A DNA stretch of 64,000 nucleotides from DATCBF01 sp964401995 (GCA_964401995.1 CAYOAP010000001.1:62001-126000); one strand, 5' to 3'; counted from the stretch's first letter, positions 48,448-58,346 are shown. Numbers and translations: made by a program. The notes: generated by a model from the letters alone, not told the origin.

Positions 48448-50829
48448 CTAGAGGTCCGGCGCCTCCAGGCGTTCGATCGCGGGCAGCCTCCAGAGGGCGC
48501 TGGCGATCGTCAGCCCGATCGCCGCCGCGAACAGGGCGAGGAACCACTGGGTCGCGTTGAGCAGGGTCATTTCGAAGAAGTCGCGGACCGGGGCGGCGGC
48601 GAGGATCAGCGCGTAGAGCGCGCCCAGCCCGGCGACCAGGGCCAGCATGTAGCTCTGGATCGCGATGTGCTCGCGGCCCGGCCCGCGCTCCAGCAGCAGC
48701 ACGAAGGAGAGGCCGAGCACGATCAGCGTCGTCGTCGCCGCGGTGCGGCCGGCGTTGAGGCTGCCGCCGAAGAGGGTGTCGACGAGGAAGAAGGAGAGGA
48801 TCGAGCCAAGTGCGGTGGCGATCCCGGCGGGGACAGCGAACGCGCCCAGGGCGCGCAGCAGGCGGCCGCGGTAGAGCGGCCCATCTGACGGGGCGAGGGC
48901 GAGGACGAAAGAGGGGATCCCGATCGTGAGGAAGGCCGCCAGGGTGAGGTGGCGGGGCAGGAAGGGGAAGGCGAACCCGGGCACCGCGACGAGCAGGATC
49001 AAGGTCGCCGCGTAGACGGTCTTGGTCAGGTAGAGGCGGCCGAGGCGGTGGATGTTGCGGGCGATGCGGCGGCCCTCGCCGACCGCTTCGGGCAGGCGCG
49101 AGAACTCGTCTTTGAGCAGGACGACGTCGGCGACGCCCTTGGTCACCTGGGCCCCGGAGCCCATCGCCACCGCCATCCGCGCCTGCTTCAGCGCCGGCAC
49201 GTCGTTGACGCCGTCGCCGATCATCGCCACGTAGCGGCCGGCGCCGACCAGCGCCGCGACCAGCGCCTTCTTCTGCTCGGGCTTGATCCGGCAGAAGATC
49301 GTGTTGGCCAGCGCCGCCTTGGCCAGCGCCGCCGGGTCTTCGGGCAGGTCGGGCCCCTCGATCACGCCGGCGTCGGTCGGCACGCCGACCGAGTAGGCGA
49401 CCGCGGTGACCGTGGCCCGGGCGTCGCCGGAGATCAGCTTCAGGTCGACTTCTTCCTCGCGCATTGAGGCGATCGTCGCCGCCGCGTCGGGCCGCAGCGT
49501 CTCCTCGAGGACGACCAGGGCGAGCGGCGCCAGCCGCGGTGGCGCCTGGCCCGAGGGGTCGGCAGGAAGCGCCTCGCCGGTCTCGCCGAAGGCGACGACG
49601 CGATGGCCGGCCGCTGTCTCCTCCTCGAGCTTGCGGGCCAGCCCCGGCGGCAGGGTCAGCGCCCCGGCCCCCGCGAGGATGTCGGGGGCGCCCATCACGT
49701 AGGAGGCGCCGTTCATGGTCAGGCCGCTCCACTTCCACTCCGAGGAGAAGGGCACTTCGGCGCCGACTCGGGCCTCCTCGCCGGGGAACTTGGCGGCGAT
49801 CGCCTGCAGCGTCCGGTTGCGGTCGCCGGCGCTGGCGGCGAAGCGCGCCAGCGCCTCCTGGGCGGCAGCCGGCGCGACCCCCTCGGCGACCGCGACCCCG
49901 AGCAGGCGCAGATCGCCGTCGGTCAGGGTGCCGGTCTTGTCGACGCAGATCGTGTCGACCGCGGCCAGGCTCTCGCTGGCGCTCATCTGCTGGACCAGGG
50001 TGTCCTTGCGCGCCAGCCGCACGGCGGCGACCGCGAAGGTGACGCTCATCAGCAGGACCAGCCCCTCCGGGATCAGGGTGACGAGGCCGGCGGTCGCGGT
50101 CTGGGCGGCTTCGTCGATCGATTTGTTCTGCACCTGCAGGGCCAGGATCAGGATCGCCGCCAGCGGGATCATCACGTAGGTGCAGGCGATGATCACCCGG
50201 TTGACCTCGCCCTGCAGCGGCGAGGGAGGGTGGCGGAAGGCCCGCGCCTCGCCCGCCAGCTTGCCGGCGTAGCTCTCGTCGCGAACCGCGTCGACGACGT
50301 AATGGCCGGAGCCGGAGGTGCAGAAGGAGCCGGAGAGGACGCGCTCGCCAAGGCCCTTGCGGACGCCGTCGGCCTCGCCGGTCAGCATCGACTCGTCCAG
50401 CGTCATCCCGCGGCTGGCGATCACCTCGCCGTCGGCGATGAGCTGGTCGCCGGGCTCGATGTGGATCACGTCGCCGGGCACGACCTCGGCCGCGGCGAGC
50501 TCGAGCACCTCGCCGTCGCGCACCACCTTGGCGTGGGGGGCGACCAGCACCGCCAGCTCGTCGAGCGTCGCTTTCGCGTTCAGCTCCTGGCGGATCCCGA
50601 TGTAGGAGTTGATCACCGCGATCAGCCCGAAGAGCGAGTCGGCGTAGAGCCCGAGTGAGAGATCGAGGACGAAGAAGACGCCGATGATCGCGTTGAAGAG
50701 GGTGAAGACGTTGCCGGCGACGATGCTGGAAACCGATCGCGACGAGGTCTCCGGCGGTGGGCCGAGCTTGCGCAGGCGGCTGGCCGCCTCGGCGCTGGAG
50801 AGACCCTGCTCAGTCGCGGCGGCGGTCAC
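48448..50829 (-). CDS. cation-transporting P-type ATPase (CtpE-like)
   Basis: 793 residues from GTG 50829. The phosphorylation site CVDKTGTLTDG (about 295), the A-domain loop MLTGEADGV (TGEA instead of TGES) and the hinge MIGDGVNDVPALKQA (about 537) are present, with about ten transmembrane helices. TSSRSVSSIVAGNVFTLFNA at the N-terminus matches the mycobacterial CtpE group (Ca2+ uptake), so divalent cation transport is likely. No heavy-metal-binding N-domain or CPC motif is present. The longer open frame to 51264 is antisense to the RTX-like gene. Confidence 0.88.
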   Translation of the reverse strand: MTAAATEQGLSSAEAASRLRKLGPPPETSSRSVSSIVAGNVFTLFNAIIGVFFVLDLSLGLYADSLFGLIAVINSYIGIRQELNAKATLDELAVLVAPHAKVVRDGEVLELAAAEVVPGDVIHIEPGDQLIADGEVIASRGMTLDESMLTGEADGVRKGLGERVLSGSFCTSGSGHYVVDAVRDESYAGKLAGEARAFRHPPSPLQGEVNRVIIACTYVMIPLAAILILALQVQNKSIDEAAQTATAGLVTLIPEGLVLLMSVTFAVAAVRLARKDTLVQQMSASESLAAVDTICVDKTGTLTDGDLRLLGVAVAEGVAPAAAQEALARFAASAGDRNRTLQAIAAKFPGEEARVGAEVPFSSEWKWSGLTMNGASYVMGAPDILAGAGALTLPPGLARKLEEETAAGHRVVAFGETGEALPADPSGQAPPRLAPLALVVLEETLRPDAAATIASMREEEVDLKLISGDARATVTAVAYSVGVPTDAGVIEGPDLPEDPAALAKAALANTIFCRIKPEQKKALVAALVGAGRYVAMIGDGVNDVPALKQARMAVAMGSGAQVTKGVADVVLLKDEFSRLPEAVGEGRRIARNIHRLGRLYLTKTVYAATLILLVAVPGFAFPFLPRHLTLAAFLTIGIPSFVLALAPSDGPLYRGRLLRALGAFAVPAGIATALGSILSFFLVDTLFGGSLNAGRTAATTTLIVLGLSFVLLLERGPGREHIAIQSYMLALVAGLGALYALILAAAPVRDFFEMTLLNATQWFLALFAAAIGLTIASALWRLPAIERLEAPDL

Positions 50830-50898
50830 GACCCCATTGTTTACCGGCTCGCCCGGCAGCGGTATTCTCGGCAGCGTGATTTCAAGCAGGGATCTGGG

Positions 50899-51309
50899 AT
50901 GAAGGGCCGGAGATCGGGCATTGGCCTGCGGCTCGGCTTGGCCACGGCTTTGGTGGCGCTGGTCTCGGTCTACGCCGCTGCCGCCGTGTTCGGTGACGAA
51001 GCGACCACGCCGGATCCTGCCACCGCCCCCAAGTGCCTCGGCAAGACGCCGACGATCGTCGGCACCGAAGGCGCCGACGAACTGGTCGGCAAAGACGAAG
51101 CCGACGTGATCGACGGGCTCGGCGGCGCCGACCACATCGTCGGCCGCAAGAGCAACGACACGATCTGCGGCGGCCCCGGCGACGACCGGATCGCCGGCGG
51201 CAAGGGCAACGACAAGCTCTTCGGCGGCCCCGGCCGCGACGGGCTCAAGGGTGGCCCTGGCCACGACACATTGCTCGGCGGCCCCGACGCCGACAAACTC
51301 GTCCAGTAG
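50899..51309 (+). CDS. small secreted RTX-like calcium-binding repeat protein
   Basis: 136 residues. A signal peptide (about 8-32) is followed by a short Cys-containing linker, then about six glycine-rich nonapeptide-like repeats of the GGxGxDxL type (VGTEGADELVGKDEADVIDG through GGPGHDTLLGGPDADKL). These form a Ca2+-binding beta-roll. Length and lack of any enzymatic domain make it a stand-alone beta-roll. It diverges from the P-type ATPase gene by 69 bp; if that pump moves Ca2+, the pairing is suggestive. Confidence 0.82.
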   Translation: MKGRRSGIGLRLGLATALVALVSVYAAAAVFGDEATTPDPATAPKCLGKTPTIVGTEGADELVGKDEADVIDGLGGADHIVGRKSNDTICGGPGDDRIAGGKGNDKLFGGPGRDGLKGGPGHDTLLGGPDADKLVQ

Positions 51310-51315
51310 TAGGTT
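51310..51315 (+). promoter_or_regulatory. -10 hexamer of leaderless gene at 51324
   Basis: TAGGTT ends 8 nt before ATG 51324, directly after the RTX gene stop. Confidence 0.6.
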
Positions 51316-51323
51316 TTGGCGCG

Positions 51324-52379
51324 ATGGCGAACGGCGACTTGAAGCTCGGCCTCAACCTTGGCTACTGGGGCATCGGCCCCGCCGGCGAGGAGGCTGTGGA
51401 GATCGTCCAGGCCGCCGAGCAGGCCGGCTTCGAGTCGGTCTGGGCGGCTGAGTCCTACGGCTCCGATGTGGTCAGCGTGCTTGCCTGGCTGGCGCCGCAG
51501 ACGACGACGATCAAGCTCGGCGCGGCGATCCTGCAGGTGCCGGCTCGCCCGCCCGCGGCCGCCGCGATGGCCGGCGCGACGATCGACAAACTCTCCGGCG
51601 GCCGCTTCATCTTCGGCTTCGGCCCCTCCGGCCCGCAGGTCTCCGAGGGCTGGTACGGAGTGCCCTACTCGAAGCCGTGGGGGCGGACCCGCGAGTACAT
51701 CGAAGTCGTGCGCGAGATCATCGCCCGCCAGGGCCCGGTCGACCACCAGGGCGAGCACTACACGCTGCCGCTGCCGGGCGGCGAGGGCAAGGCGCTGAAG
51801 CTCAACTTTCACCCCGACCGCAACGAGATCCCCGTCTTCGTCGGCGCGATCGGCCGCAAATCGGTCGAGATGGCAGCCGAGATCTGCGACGGCTGGATCC
51901 CAATCTTCTTCAGCGTCGACGCCTTCGAGCAGACCTGGGGAGAGCATCTGGAGGCGGGCTTCGCCAAGGGCGGCCGCCAGCGCTCCGACCTTGAAGTCTC
52001 GCCCTCGCTGCAGGTCGCGATCGACGGCGACCTGGAGGCGGCCAAGAGCGTGGTCAAGGCCGGCCTCGTCCTCTACTTCGGTGGCATGGGCAGCCGCAAA
52101 ACCAACTTCTACGTCGACCTTGCCCACCGCTTCGGCTTCGGCGACGTCGCCGACGATGTCCAGAAGCGTTTCCAGGACGGCGATCGGGCCGGCGCCTTCG
52201 AGGCGATGCCGGACGAGATCGTCGAGGCGACTTCCCTGGTCGGGACCGAGGATCAGGTCGCCGAGCGGATCGAGCGATTCCGCGGCGCGGGCGTCGATCG
52301 CCTGATCGTGTCACCAGTCCATGTCGACAAGGCCGAGCAGCGCCACACGATCGAGCGCCTCGCCTCGCTGGCGGGGTGA
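51324..52379 (+). CDS. LLM-class F420-dependent oxidoreductase
   Basis: 351 residues of the bacterial luciferase-like TIM-barrel family: GLNLGYWGIGPAGEEAVEIV at the N-terminus, ESVWAAESYGSDVV, LGAAILQVPARPPAAAAMAG and FGFGPSGPQVSEGWYG. The actinobacterial members of this subgroup use coenzyme F420. The substrate is unknown. ATG 51324 is set by the -10 box; upstream open frame is RTX-gene shadow. A copy of the repeat element begins at its stop codon. Confidence 0.88.
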   Translation: MANGDLKLGLNLGYWGIGPAGEEAVEIVQAAEQAGFESVWAAESYGSDVVSVLAWLAPQTTTIKLGAAILQVPARPPAAAAMAGATIDKLSGGRFIFGFGPSGPQVSEGWYGVPYSKPWGRTREYIEVVREIIARQGPVDHQGEHYTLPLPGGEGKALKLNFHPDRNEIPVFVGAIGRKSVEMAAEICDGWIPIFFSVDAFEQTWGEHLEAGFAKGGRQRSDLEVSPSLQVAIDGDLEAAKSVVKAGLVLYFGGMGSRKTNFYVDLAHRFGFGDVADDVQKRFQDGDRAGAFEAMPDEIVEATSLVGTEDQVAERIERFRGAGVDRLIVSPVHVDKAEQRHTIERLASLAG

Positions 52380-52471
52380 CGCACGTGGCGCGGCGCATGT
52401 CGGCGTCCTCGGTCGCTCGCGTGCGAAGCACGCCACGCTCCCTGCGTCCTTGACCTGCTTGGCCACGTGCG
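52380..52471. repeat. intergenic repeat element, copy 2
   Basis: CGCACGTGGC (52380-52389) and GCCACGTGCG (52462-52471) form a 10-bp perfect outer stem, different in sequence from that of copy 1 but at the same place. The core is 93% identical to copy 1 (67/72), including GCGTGC-GAA-GCACGC. It begins right at the stop codon of the F420 oxidoreductase. Confidence 0.75.
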
Positions 52472-52494
52472 CCCCCCCAAGGGCGCTCATCAAA

Positions 52495-52500
52495 TAATCT
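52495..52500 (+). promoter_or_regulatory. possible -10 of pnt operon
   Basis: TAATCT ends 10 nt before GTG 52511, slightly longer than the leaderless spacing elsewhere. Confidence 0.45.
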
Positions 52501-52510
52501 CCCGCGCCGC

Positions 52511-53629
52511 GTGAGAATTGGAGTGCCGAAAGAGTCTGCGGATGGGGAGCGCCGGGTCGCGCTAGTCCCTGACGTTGTCAAGTCGCTGAAGAAGAACGAG
52601 AACGTCGCCGTCGCGATCGAGTCAGGGGCCGGCGACGCCGCCGGGCATCCCGACTCCCAGTACGCCGAGGCCGGCGCCGAAGTCGTCGACTCCGAGGTTA
52701 CGTGGGGCGCCGACGTGGTCCTTCGCGTCGCCGTCCCTTCCGCCGCTGAGATCGGCCGCCTCAGCTCCAGCCAGCTTCTGATCGGCCACCTCGCGCCGTG
52801 GACCTCGGCTGAGACCAACAAGGCCCTCGCCCAGGCTGGCGTCACCAGCTTCGCGATGGAGGCGATCCCGCGCACGACTCGCGCCCAGGCGATGGACTCA
52901 CTCTCCTCGCAGGCCGCCGCCGCCGGCTACGCCGCCTCGCTGATCGCCGCCCGCGAGTCGGGCCGCTTCTACGGGATGATGACCACCGCCGCCGGCACCG
53001 TGCCGCCGGCCAAGGTCCTCGTCCTCGGCGCCGGCGTCGCCGGGCTGCAGGCGGTCGCTACCGCCAAGCGCCTTGGCGCGATCGTCACCGGCTTCGACAT
53101 CCGCCGCGCCGCCTGGGAGCAGATCGCCTCGCTCGGCGGCCGCCCGCTTGAACTTGACTTCATCCCCGACGCCGAGGGCGAGGGCGGCTACGCCCGGCCG
53201 CTGACCGACGAGGAGAACGCGCAGGTGCGTGACGCGCTCGGCGAGAACGCCGCCAAGCAGGACGTGATCGTCACCACCGCCGCGATCCCGGGCCGCCCGG
53301 CGCCGCTGCTGATCACCGCCGACGCCGTGCGCGGCATGGCGCCCGGCTCGGTCATCGTCGACCTCGCCGCCGAGACCGGCGGCAACTGCGAGCTTACCCA
53401 GGCGGGGCAGACCGTGGTCGAGAACGGCGTCAAAGTGATCGGCCCGCGCAACCTGGCCAGCGAGATGCCGGCCCCCGCCTCCCAGCTTTACGCCAAAAAC
53501 CTGGAGAACCTGCTCGGGCTGCTGGTCACCGAGGAGGGCAAGGTCAACGTCGACTTCGAGGACGACATCGTCGCCGCCGCCTGCATCACCGAGGGCGGGG
53601 AGATCAAGAACGAGAGGGCGGCCAAATGA
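52511..53629 (+). CDS. pntAA: NAD(P) transhydrogenase subunit alpha part 1
   Basis: 372 residues. It begins MRIGVPKESADGERRVALVP, the alanine dehydrogenase/PntA N-terminus, with the NAD-binding VLVLGAGVAGLQAVATAKRLG (domain I) at about 165-190 and LEADFIPD-type segment after it. No transmembrane helices, as in split three-subunit enzymes (Rhodospirillum, mycobacteria). Domain I binds NADH and passes hydride to NADP+ in PntB, driven by the proton gradient. ATGA overlap with the next gene. Confidence 0.93.
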   Translation: MRIGVPKESADGERRVALVPDVVKSLKKNENVAVAIESGAGDAAGHPDSQYAEAGAEVVDSEVTWGADVVLRVAVPSAAEIGRLSSSQLLIGHLAPWTSAETNKALAQAGVTSFAMEAIPRTTRAQAMDSLSSQAAAAGYAASLIAARESGRFYGMMTTAAGTVPPAKVLVLGAGVAGLQAVATAKRLGAIVTGFDIRRAAWEQIASLGGRPLELDFIPDAEGEGGYARPLTDEENAQVRDALGENAAKQDVIVTTAAIPGRPAPLLITADAVRGMAPGSVIVDLAAETGGNCELTQAGQTVVENGVKVIGPRNLASEMPAPASQLYAKNLENLLGLLVTEEGKVNVDFEDDIVAAACITEGGEIKNERAAK

Positions 53630-53945
53630 GCCTGATGACCGAGATTGCGATCCTCGTGCTTGCCGCCTTCGTCGGCTTCGAGGTGATCTCGAAGGTGCCG
53701 ACAACCCTGCACACGCCGCTGATGTCGCAGACCAACGCGATCCACGGCATCGTCATGCTCGGCGGGCTGATCGTCCTCGGTTACGCCAACGATCCGCTCG
53801 AGTACGTGATCGGCACGATTGCGGTCATCTTCGGCGCGATCAACATCGTCGGTGGCTTCATGGTCACCGACCGGATGCTCGGCATGTTCTCCAAAAAGCC
53901 GAAGCCGAAGCCTTCTTCTGGTTCGGATGACGGGTCGGGCAAGGG

Positions 53946-53949
<4 letters not shown>
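53626..53949 (+). CDS. pntAB: NAD(P) transhydrogenase subunit alpha part 2
   Basis: 107 residues with three transmembrane helices (about 5-22, 40-58, 62-85) and the conserved VPTTLHTPLMSQTNAIHGIV. It supplies the alpha-side membrane helices of the proton channel. The C-terminus is Lys/Pro/Ser-rich. Both ends overlap neighbours by 4 nt (ATGA), so stoichiometric translation of the operon is expected. Confidence 0.93.
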
Positions 53950-55388
<1,439 letters not shown>

Positions 55389-55396
55389 TTCGGCAC

Positions 55397-55459
55397 AGAG
55401 CCGCGCGCCTTTCGGCGCAGCTGGCACACACGCGTAGCGCCGCGCTTCCTAGCGTCCTC
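55397..55459. repeat. diverged relative of the intergenic repeat
   Basis: GCGCCTTTCGGCG and later CGCGCTTCCTAGCGTCCTCG align with the start and end of the repeat core seen at 43205 and 52390, but the middle is diverged and shorter and outer arms are not clear. Position (directly after a stop codon) is the same. Low-confidence third copy. Confidence 0.35.
55450..55455 (+). promoter_or_regulatory. -10 hexamer of leaderless gene at 55462
   Basis: TAGCGT ends 6 nt before ATG 55462. It lies in the diverged repeat. Confidence 0.6.
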
Positions 55460-55461
55460 GC

Positions 55462-56385
55462 ATGGAGTCAGAGCGGGGGCAGTCGACGGTCGAGTGGGTG
55501 GCGATGCTGCTTGTCGTCGCCCTCTTGCTGGCCGGGCTGATCGCGGCAGGAGCGAGCGTCCCCGGCGCTGCCTTGGCCCGGGAGGTCGCCTCGCGAATCC
55601 TCTGCGCTGCCTCGCTCGCCGACGGCTGCGGCGACGAGCCGGCGCTGATCGCTGACTACGGGACCGAAGTCGGCAAGCTGGTCCGCGAGCATGTGCCGAC
55701 CCTCGCCTTCGAGCAGGGCTCGCATGCCGTCCCGATCGACTTCCGGCGCTGCCGCGAGACCAGCTGCGGCGATGGCTCGGCCACCGGCCTCGAGCACCGC
55801 ACCGATGCCGGCCTCGCCGTCAGCGCCTTCGTCCACGTCATCGACTGTCGGGCCGCAGCCTCGGCGCAGGCAGAGGCTGACGGCTACGACTGCTCCGGCG
55901 AGCGTGCCGGCAACCTCTACCTCCAGTACTGGACCTACTACGCCGATTCCGCCACCCTGCGCGGTGTTCCGATCGTCGGCGAAGAGGGCTTCCATGCCGA
56001 TGACTGGGAGGGGGTTCAGATCCGGATCAAGCCCGACGGCTCGGTCGACGAGCGGGCCTCCTCCCACAATGGCTACAACTACGCCAAGAGCCCCGCCGAC
56101 TGGGGCTCAGACGCCGGCATCGACCCGCTCAGGGACGTCGCTGAATGGCTCGGCGCCCGCAACGAAGGCGGCTGGGGCCCGGAGACCCATCTGCTCCTCG
56201 TCTCCGGCGGCAGCCACGCGGGCAACGCGGTCGGCCTGCCCAGCATCGACCACTTCACACCTGGCCGCAGGGTCCATCTGATCCCGCTTGAGCCGGTCGC
56301 CGCCAGCAGCAGCGATCATTTCGCGATCAGCCCGCCATGGCGCAAGCAGGTCTGGCGCGACCCCGAGTACGAAGGGACCGATTGA
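55462..56385 (+). CDS. prepilin-like secreted protein with DWE (Vps62/NPP1-like) domain
   Basis: 307 residues. The N-terminus MESERGQSTVEWVAMLLVVA has the type IV prepilin/TadE signature: cleavage site G6-Q7, Glu at mature +5 and a hydrophobic helix after it. A Cys-rich middle (six or more Cys up to about 150) suggests export and disulfides. The C-terminal half has YLQYWTYYAD, then GFHADDWEGVQIRI and SSHNGYNYAK, resembling the H-x-x-DWE core of Vps62/necrosis-inducing-type domains. No pilus assembly genes are nearby. The function is unknown; the fusion is unusual. Confidence 0.7.
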   Translation: MESERGQSTVEWVAMLLVVALLLAGLIAAGASVPGAALAREVASRILCAASLADGCGDEPALIADYGTEVGKLVREHVPTLAFEQGSHAVPIDFRRCRETSCGDGSATGLEHRTDAGLAVSAFVHVIDCRAAASAQAEADGYDCSGERAGNLYLQYWTYYADSATLRGVPIVGEEGFHADDWEGVQIRIKPDGSVDERASSHNGYNYAKSPADWGSDAGIDPLRDVAEWLGARNEGGWGPETHLLLVSGGSHAGNAVGLPSIDHFTPGRRVHLIPLEPVAASSSDHFAISPPWRKQVWRDPEYEGTD

Positions 56386-56386
56386 G

Positions 56387-57154
56387 CTACTTCGGAGGCA
56401 TGCGGAGGGCGCCGTCGAGCCGGATCGTCTCGCCGTTGAGCATCGGGTTGGCGACGATCTGGCCGACCAGGCGGGCGTACTCCTCGGGGCGGCCGAGGCG
56501 CGAGGGGAAGGGGATGCCGGCCCCGAGCGCGGTGCGCGCTTCCTCCGGCAGGGCGGCAAGCAGCGGGGTGTCGAAGAGGCCGGGGGCGATGGTGACGACA
56601 CGGACGCCACGCGAGGCCATGTCGCGGGCGGCGGGCAGGGTCATGCCGACGATGCCGCCCTTGGAGGCGGCGTAGGCGATCTGGCCGATCTGGCCGTCGT
56701 AGGCGGCGATCGAGGCGGTGTTGACGCAGACGCCGCGCTCGCCTTCGCCGTCGGGCTCGTTCTCGCTCATCGCGGCGGCGGCGAGACGCAGCACGTTGAA
56801 GGTCCCGATCAGGTTGACCCCGATCACGTTGGAGAAGTATTCGAGATTGTGGGGGCCGCCTTTGTGCGCGACCCGCTCGGCCCAGCCGATCCCGGCGCAG
56901 CAGATTGAGATCCGCAGGCCGCCATCGGCCGCGTGCGCCCGCTCGACCGCCGCGGCGACCGCTTCGGCATTGGTCACGTTGGCTTCGACAAAGCTCGCGC
57001 TTTCGCCCAGCTCTGCCGCCAGCGCCCCGCCCTTCTCGGCATTGAGGTCAGCGATGACGACCTTCGCCCCGGCCTCGACCAGCGCCCGCGAGGTCGCCTC
57101 GCCAAGGCCCGAAGCCCCACCTGCCACCAGCGCGCTCGCCCCCTCGATCCGCAT
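56387..57154 (-). CDS. SDR oxidoreductase, 3-hydroxyacyl-CoA dehydrogenase-like
   Basis: 255 residues from ATG 57154. The Rossmann motif VAGGASGLGEATSRAL and DLNAEKGGALA give NAD+ binding; the catalytic triad is Ser in VNTASIAAYDGQIGQ, Tyr and Lys in IAYAASKGG. It resembles HSD17B10-type 3-hydroxyacyl-CoA dehydrogenases, with the extra EYFSNVIGVNLIGTFNVLRL block. It could serve the beta-oxidation group, although far from it. Start set by the TAGGGT box 8 nt upstream. It diverges from egtB. Confidence 0.88.
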   Translation of the reverse strand: MRIEGASALVAGGASGLGEATSRALVEAGAKVVIADLNAEKGGALAAELGESASFVEANVTNAEAVAAAVERAHAADGGLRISICCAGIGWAERVAHKGGPHNLEYFSNVIGVNLIGTFNVLRLAAAAMSENEPDGEGERGVCVNTASIAAYDGQIGQIAYAASKGGIVGMTLPAARDMASRGVRVVTIAPGLFDTPLLAALPEEARTALGAGIPFPSRLGRPEEYARLVGQIVANPMLNGETIRLDGALRMPPK

Positions 57155-57162
57155 CCGCCGGG

Positions 57163-57168
57163 ACCCTA
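57163..57168 (-). promoter_or_regulatory. -10 hexamer of leaderless SDR gene
   Basis: TAGGGT (minus strand) ends 8 nt before ATG 57154. Confidence 0.65.
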
Positions 57169-57220
57169 CAGACCTGCATTGTAAGAACTCCCCCTTACAC
57201 ACCCGAGGAACCTGTGCCGC

Positions 57221-57226
57221 TAGGGT
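57221..57226 (+). promoter_or_regulatory. -10 hexamer of egtB, start codon appears to be ATC
   Basis: TAGGGT is followed by 7 nt and then ATC 57234, in the egtB frame, where every comparable promoter has ATG or GTG. Confidence 0.55.
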
Positions 57227-57233
57227 TTTTCGC

Positions 57234-58346
57234 ATCGTCACCCGGCTGCAGGCAAGATCGAAGGATGAGATCGCGGGGCGCCTCGCCGAGGCGCGCGAGC
57301 GGACACTGGAGCTGGTCGAGCCGCTTGGAGACGACCAGCTCAACCGGGTCTACTCGCCGATCCTCAGCCCGCTGGCCTGGGACCTCGGCCACATCGCCAA
57401 TTTCGAGGAGCTCTGGCTGGTGCAGACGATCGGCGGCCGCGAGCCGCTGCACGGCGACCTCGGCCGTTTCTATGACGCGATCGAGAACCCGCGCAAGACC
57501 CGCGGCGAGCTGCCGATCCTGCGCGATGCCGAGCTGCGCGCCTACCTGGCCGACGTCCGCGAGCGCACCCTGGATGTTCTCGACGGCATCGACCTCGACG
57601 GCAGCGACGACCCGCTGCTGCGCGAAGGTTTCGTCTACGAGATGCTGCTCGCCCACGAGCTCCAGCACCACGAGACGATGCTGCAGCTGCTGCAGATGGT
57701 CGACGGCTACGAGCCGCTCTACAGCGATCCGACGGCGGCGATGCCGGAGGGCCCGGAGATGGTCTCGGTTAGCGGCGGCGAGCACCTGATCGGCGCCGGC
57801 CCTGGCGGCTTCGCCTACGACAACGAGCGCTCGCGCCATCCGGTCGAGCTTGCCGATTTCGAGATCGATCGAACCCCGGTCGCCAACTCCGCGTACATCC
57901 AGTTTGTGGAGGAGACCGGGGCCGAGCCACCGCTTTACTGGGAGCGCGACGGCGAGGGCGGGTGGGTCCGCAGCGCGATGGGGCAGGCCGAGCCCGTCGA
58001 TCCGGACAAAGCCGTCGTCCATGTCTCCTGGCGCGAGGCCGACGCCTTCGCCCGCTGGGCGGGCAAGCGCCTGCCCAGCGAGCAGGAGTGGGAGGCAGCG
58101 GGGCCGGAGTTGGAGATGGTCGGACAGGTCTGGGAGTGGACCTGCTCGGATTTCCTCTCGTATCCGGGTTTCGAGGCGTTCCCGTACCCGGAGTACTCCG
58201 AGGTCTTCTTCGGCGACGAGCACAAGGTCCTGCGGGGCGGCTCCTGGGCGACGCACCGCTACGTGATGCGCCTCAGCTTCCGCAACTGGGACCTGCCCGT
58301 GCGGCGCCAGATCTTCTCCGGCATCCGCTGCGCGAGGAGCGTCTGA
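57234..58346 (+). CDS. egtB: ergothioneine synthase EgtB (DinB plus FGE-sulfatase domains)
   Basis: About 370 residues if translation begins at ATC 57234. No ATG, GTG or TTG is in frame between the upstream gene and the conserved region. The DinB-like half has SPLAWDLGHIANFEELWLV and the iron-binding HELQHHE (HX3HXE). The C-terminal FGE-sulfatase half has KRLPSEQEWEAA, QVWEWTCSDFL, LRGGSWATHRYV and the FRNWDLPVRRQIFSGIRCAR end block. EgtB joins hercynine (or its precursor) with a thiol and oxygen to a sulfoxide. Egt D follows 50 nt later, completing the core pair. Confidence 0.88.
   Translation: MVTRLQARSKDEIAGRLAEARERTLELVEPLGDDQLNRVYSPILSPLAWDLGHIANFEELWLVQTIGGREPLHGDLGRFYDAIENPRKTRGELPILRDAELRAYLADVRERTLDVLDGIDLDGSDDPLLREGFVYEMLLAHELQHHETMLQLLQMVDGYEPLYSDPTAAMPEGPEMVSVSGGEHLIGAGPGGFAYDNERSRHPVELADFEIDRTPVANSAYIQFVEETGAEPPLYWERDGEGGWVRSAMGQAEPVDPDKAVVHVSWREADAFARWAGKRLPSEQEWEAAGPELEMVGQVWEWTCSDFLSYPGFEAFPYPEYSEVFFGDEHKVLRGGSWATHRYVMRLSFRNWDLPVRRQIFSGIRCARSV

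Noticed and set aside
56718..57233. Start of the egtB frame at 56718
   Set aside because: That stretch is the antisense of the SDR gene and is not EgtB-like.
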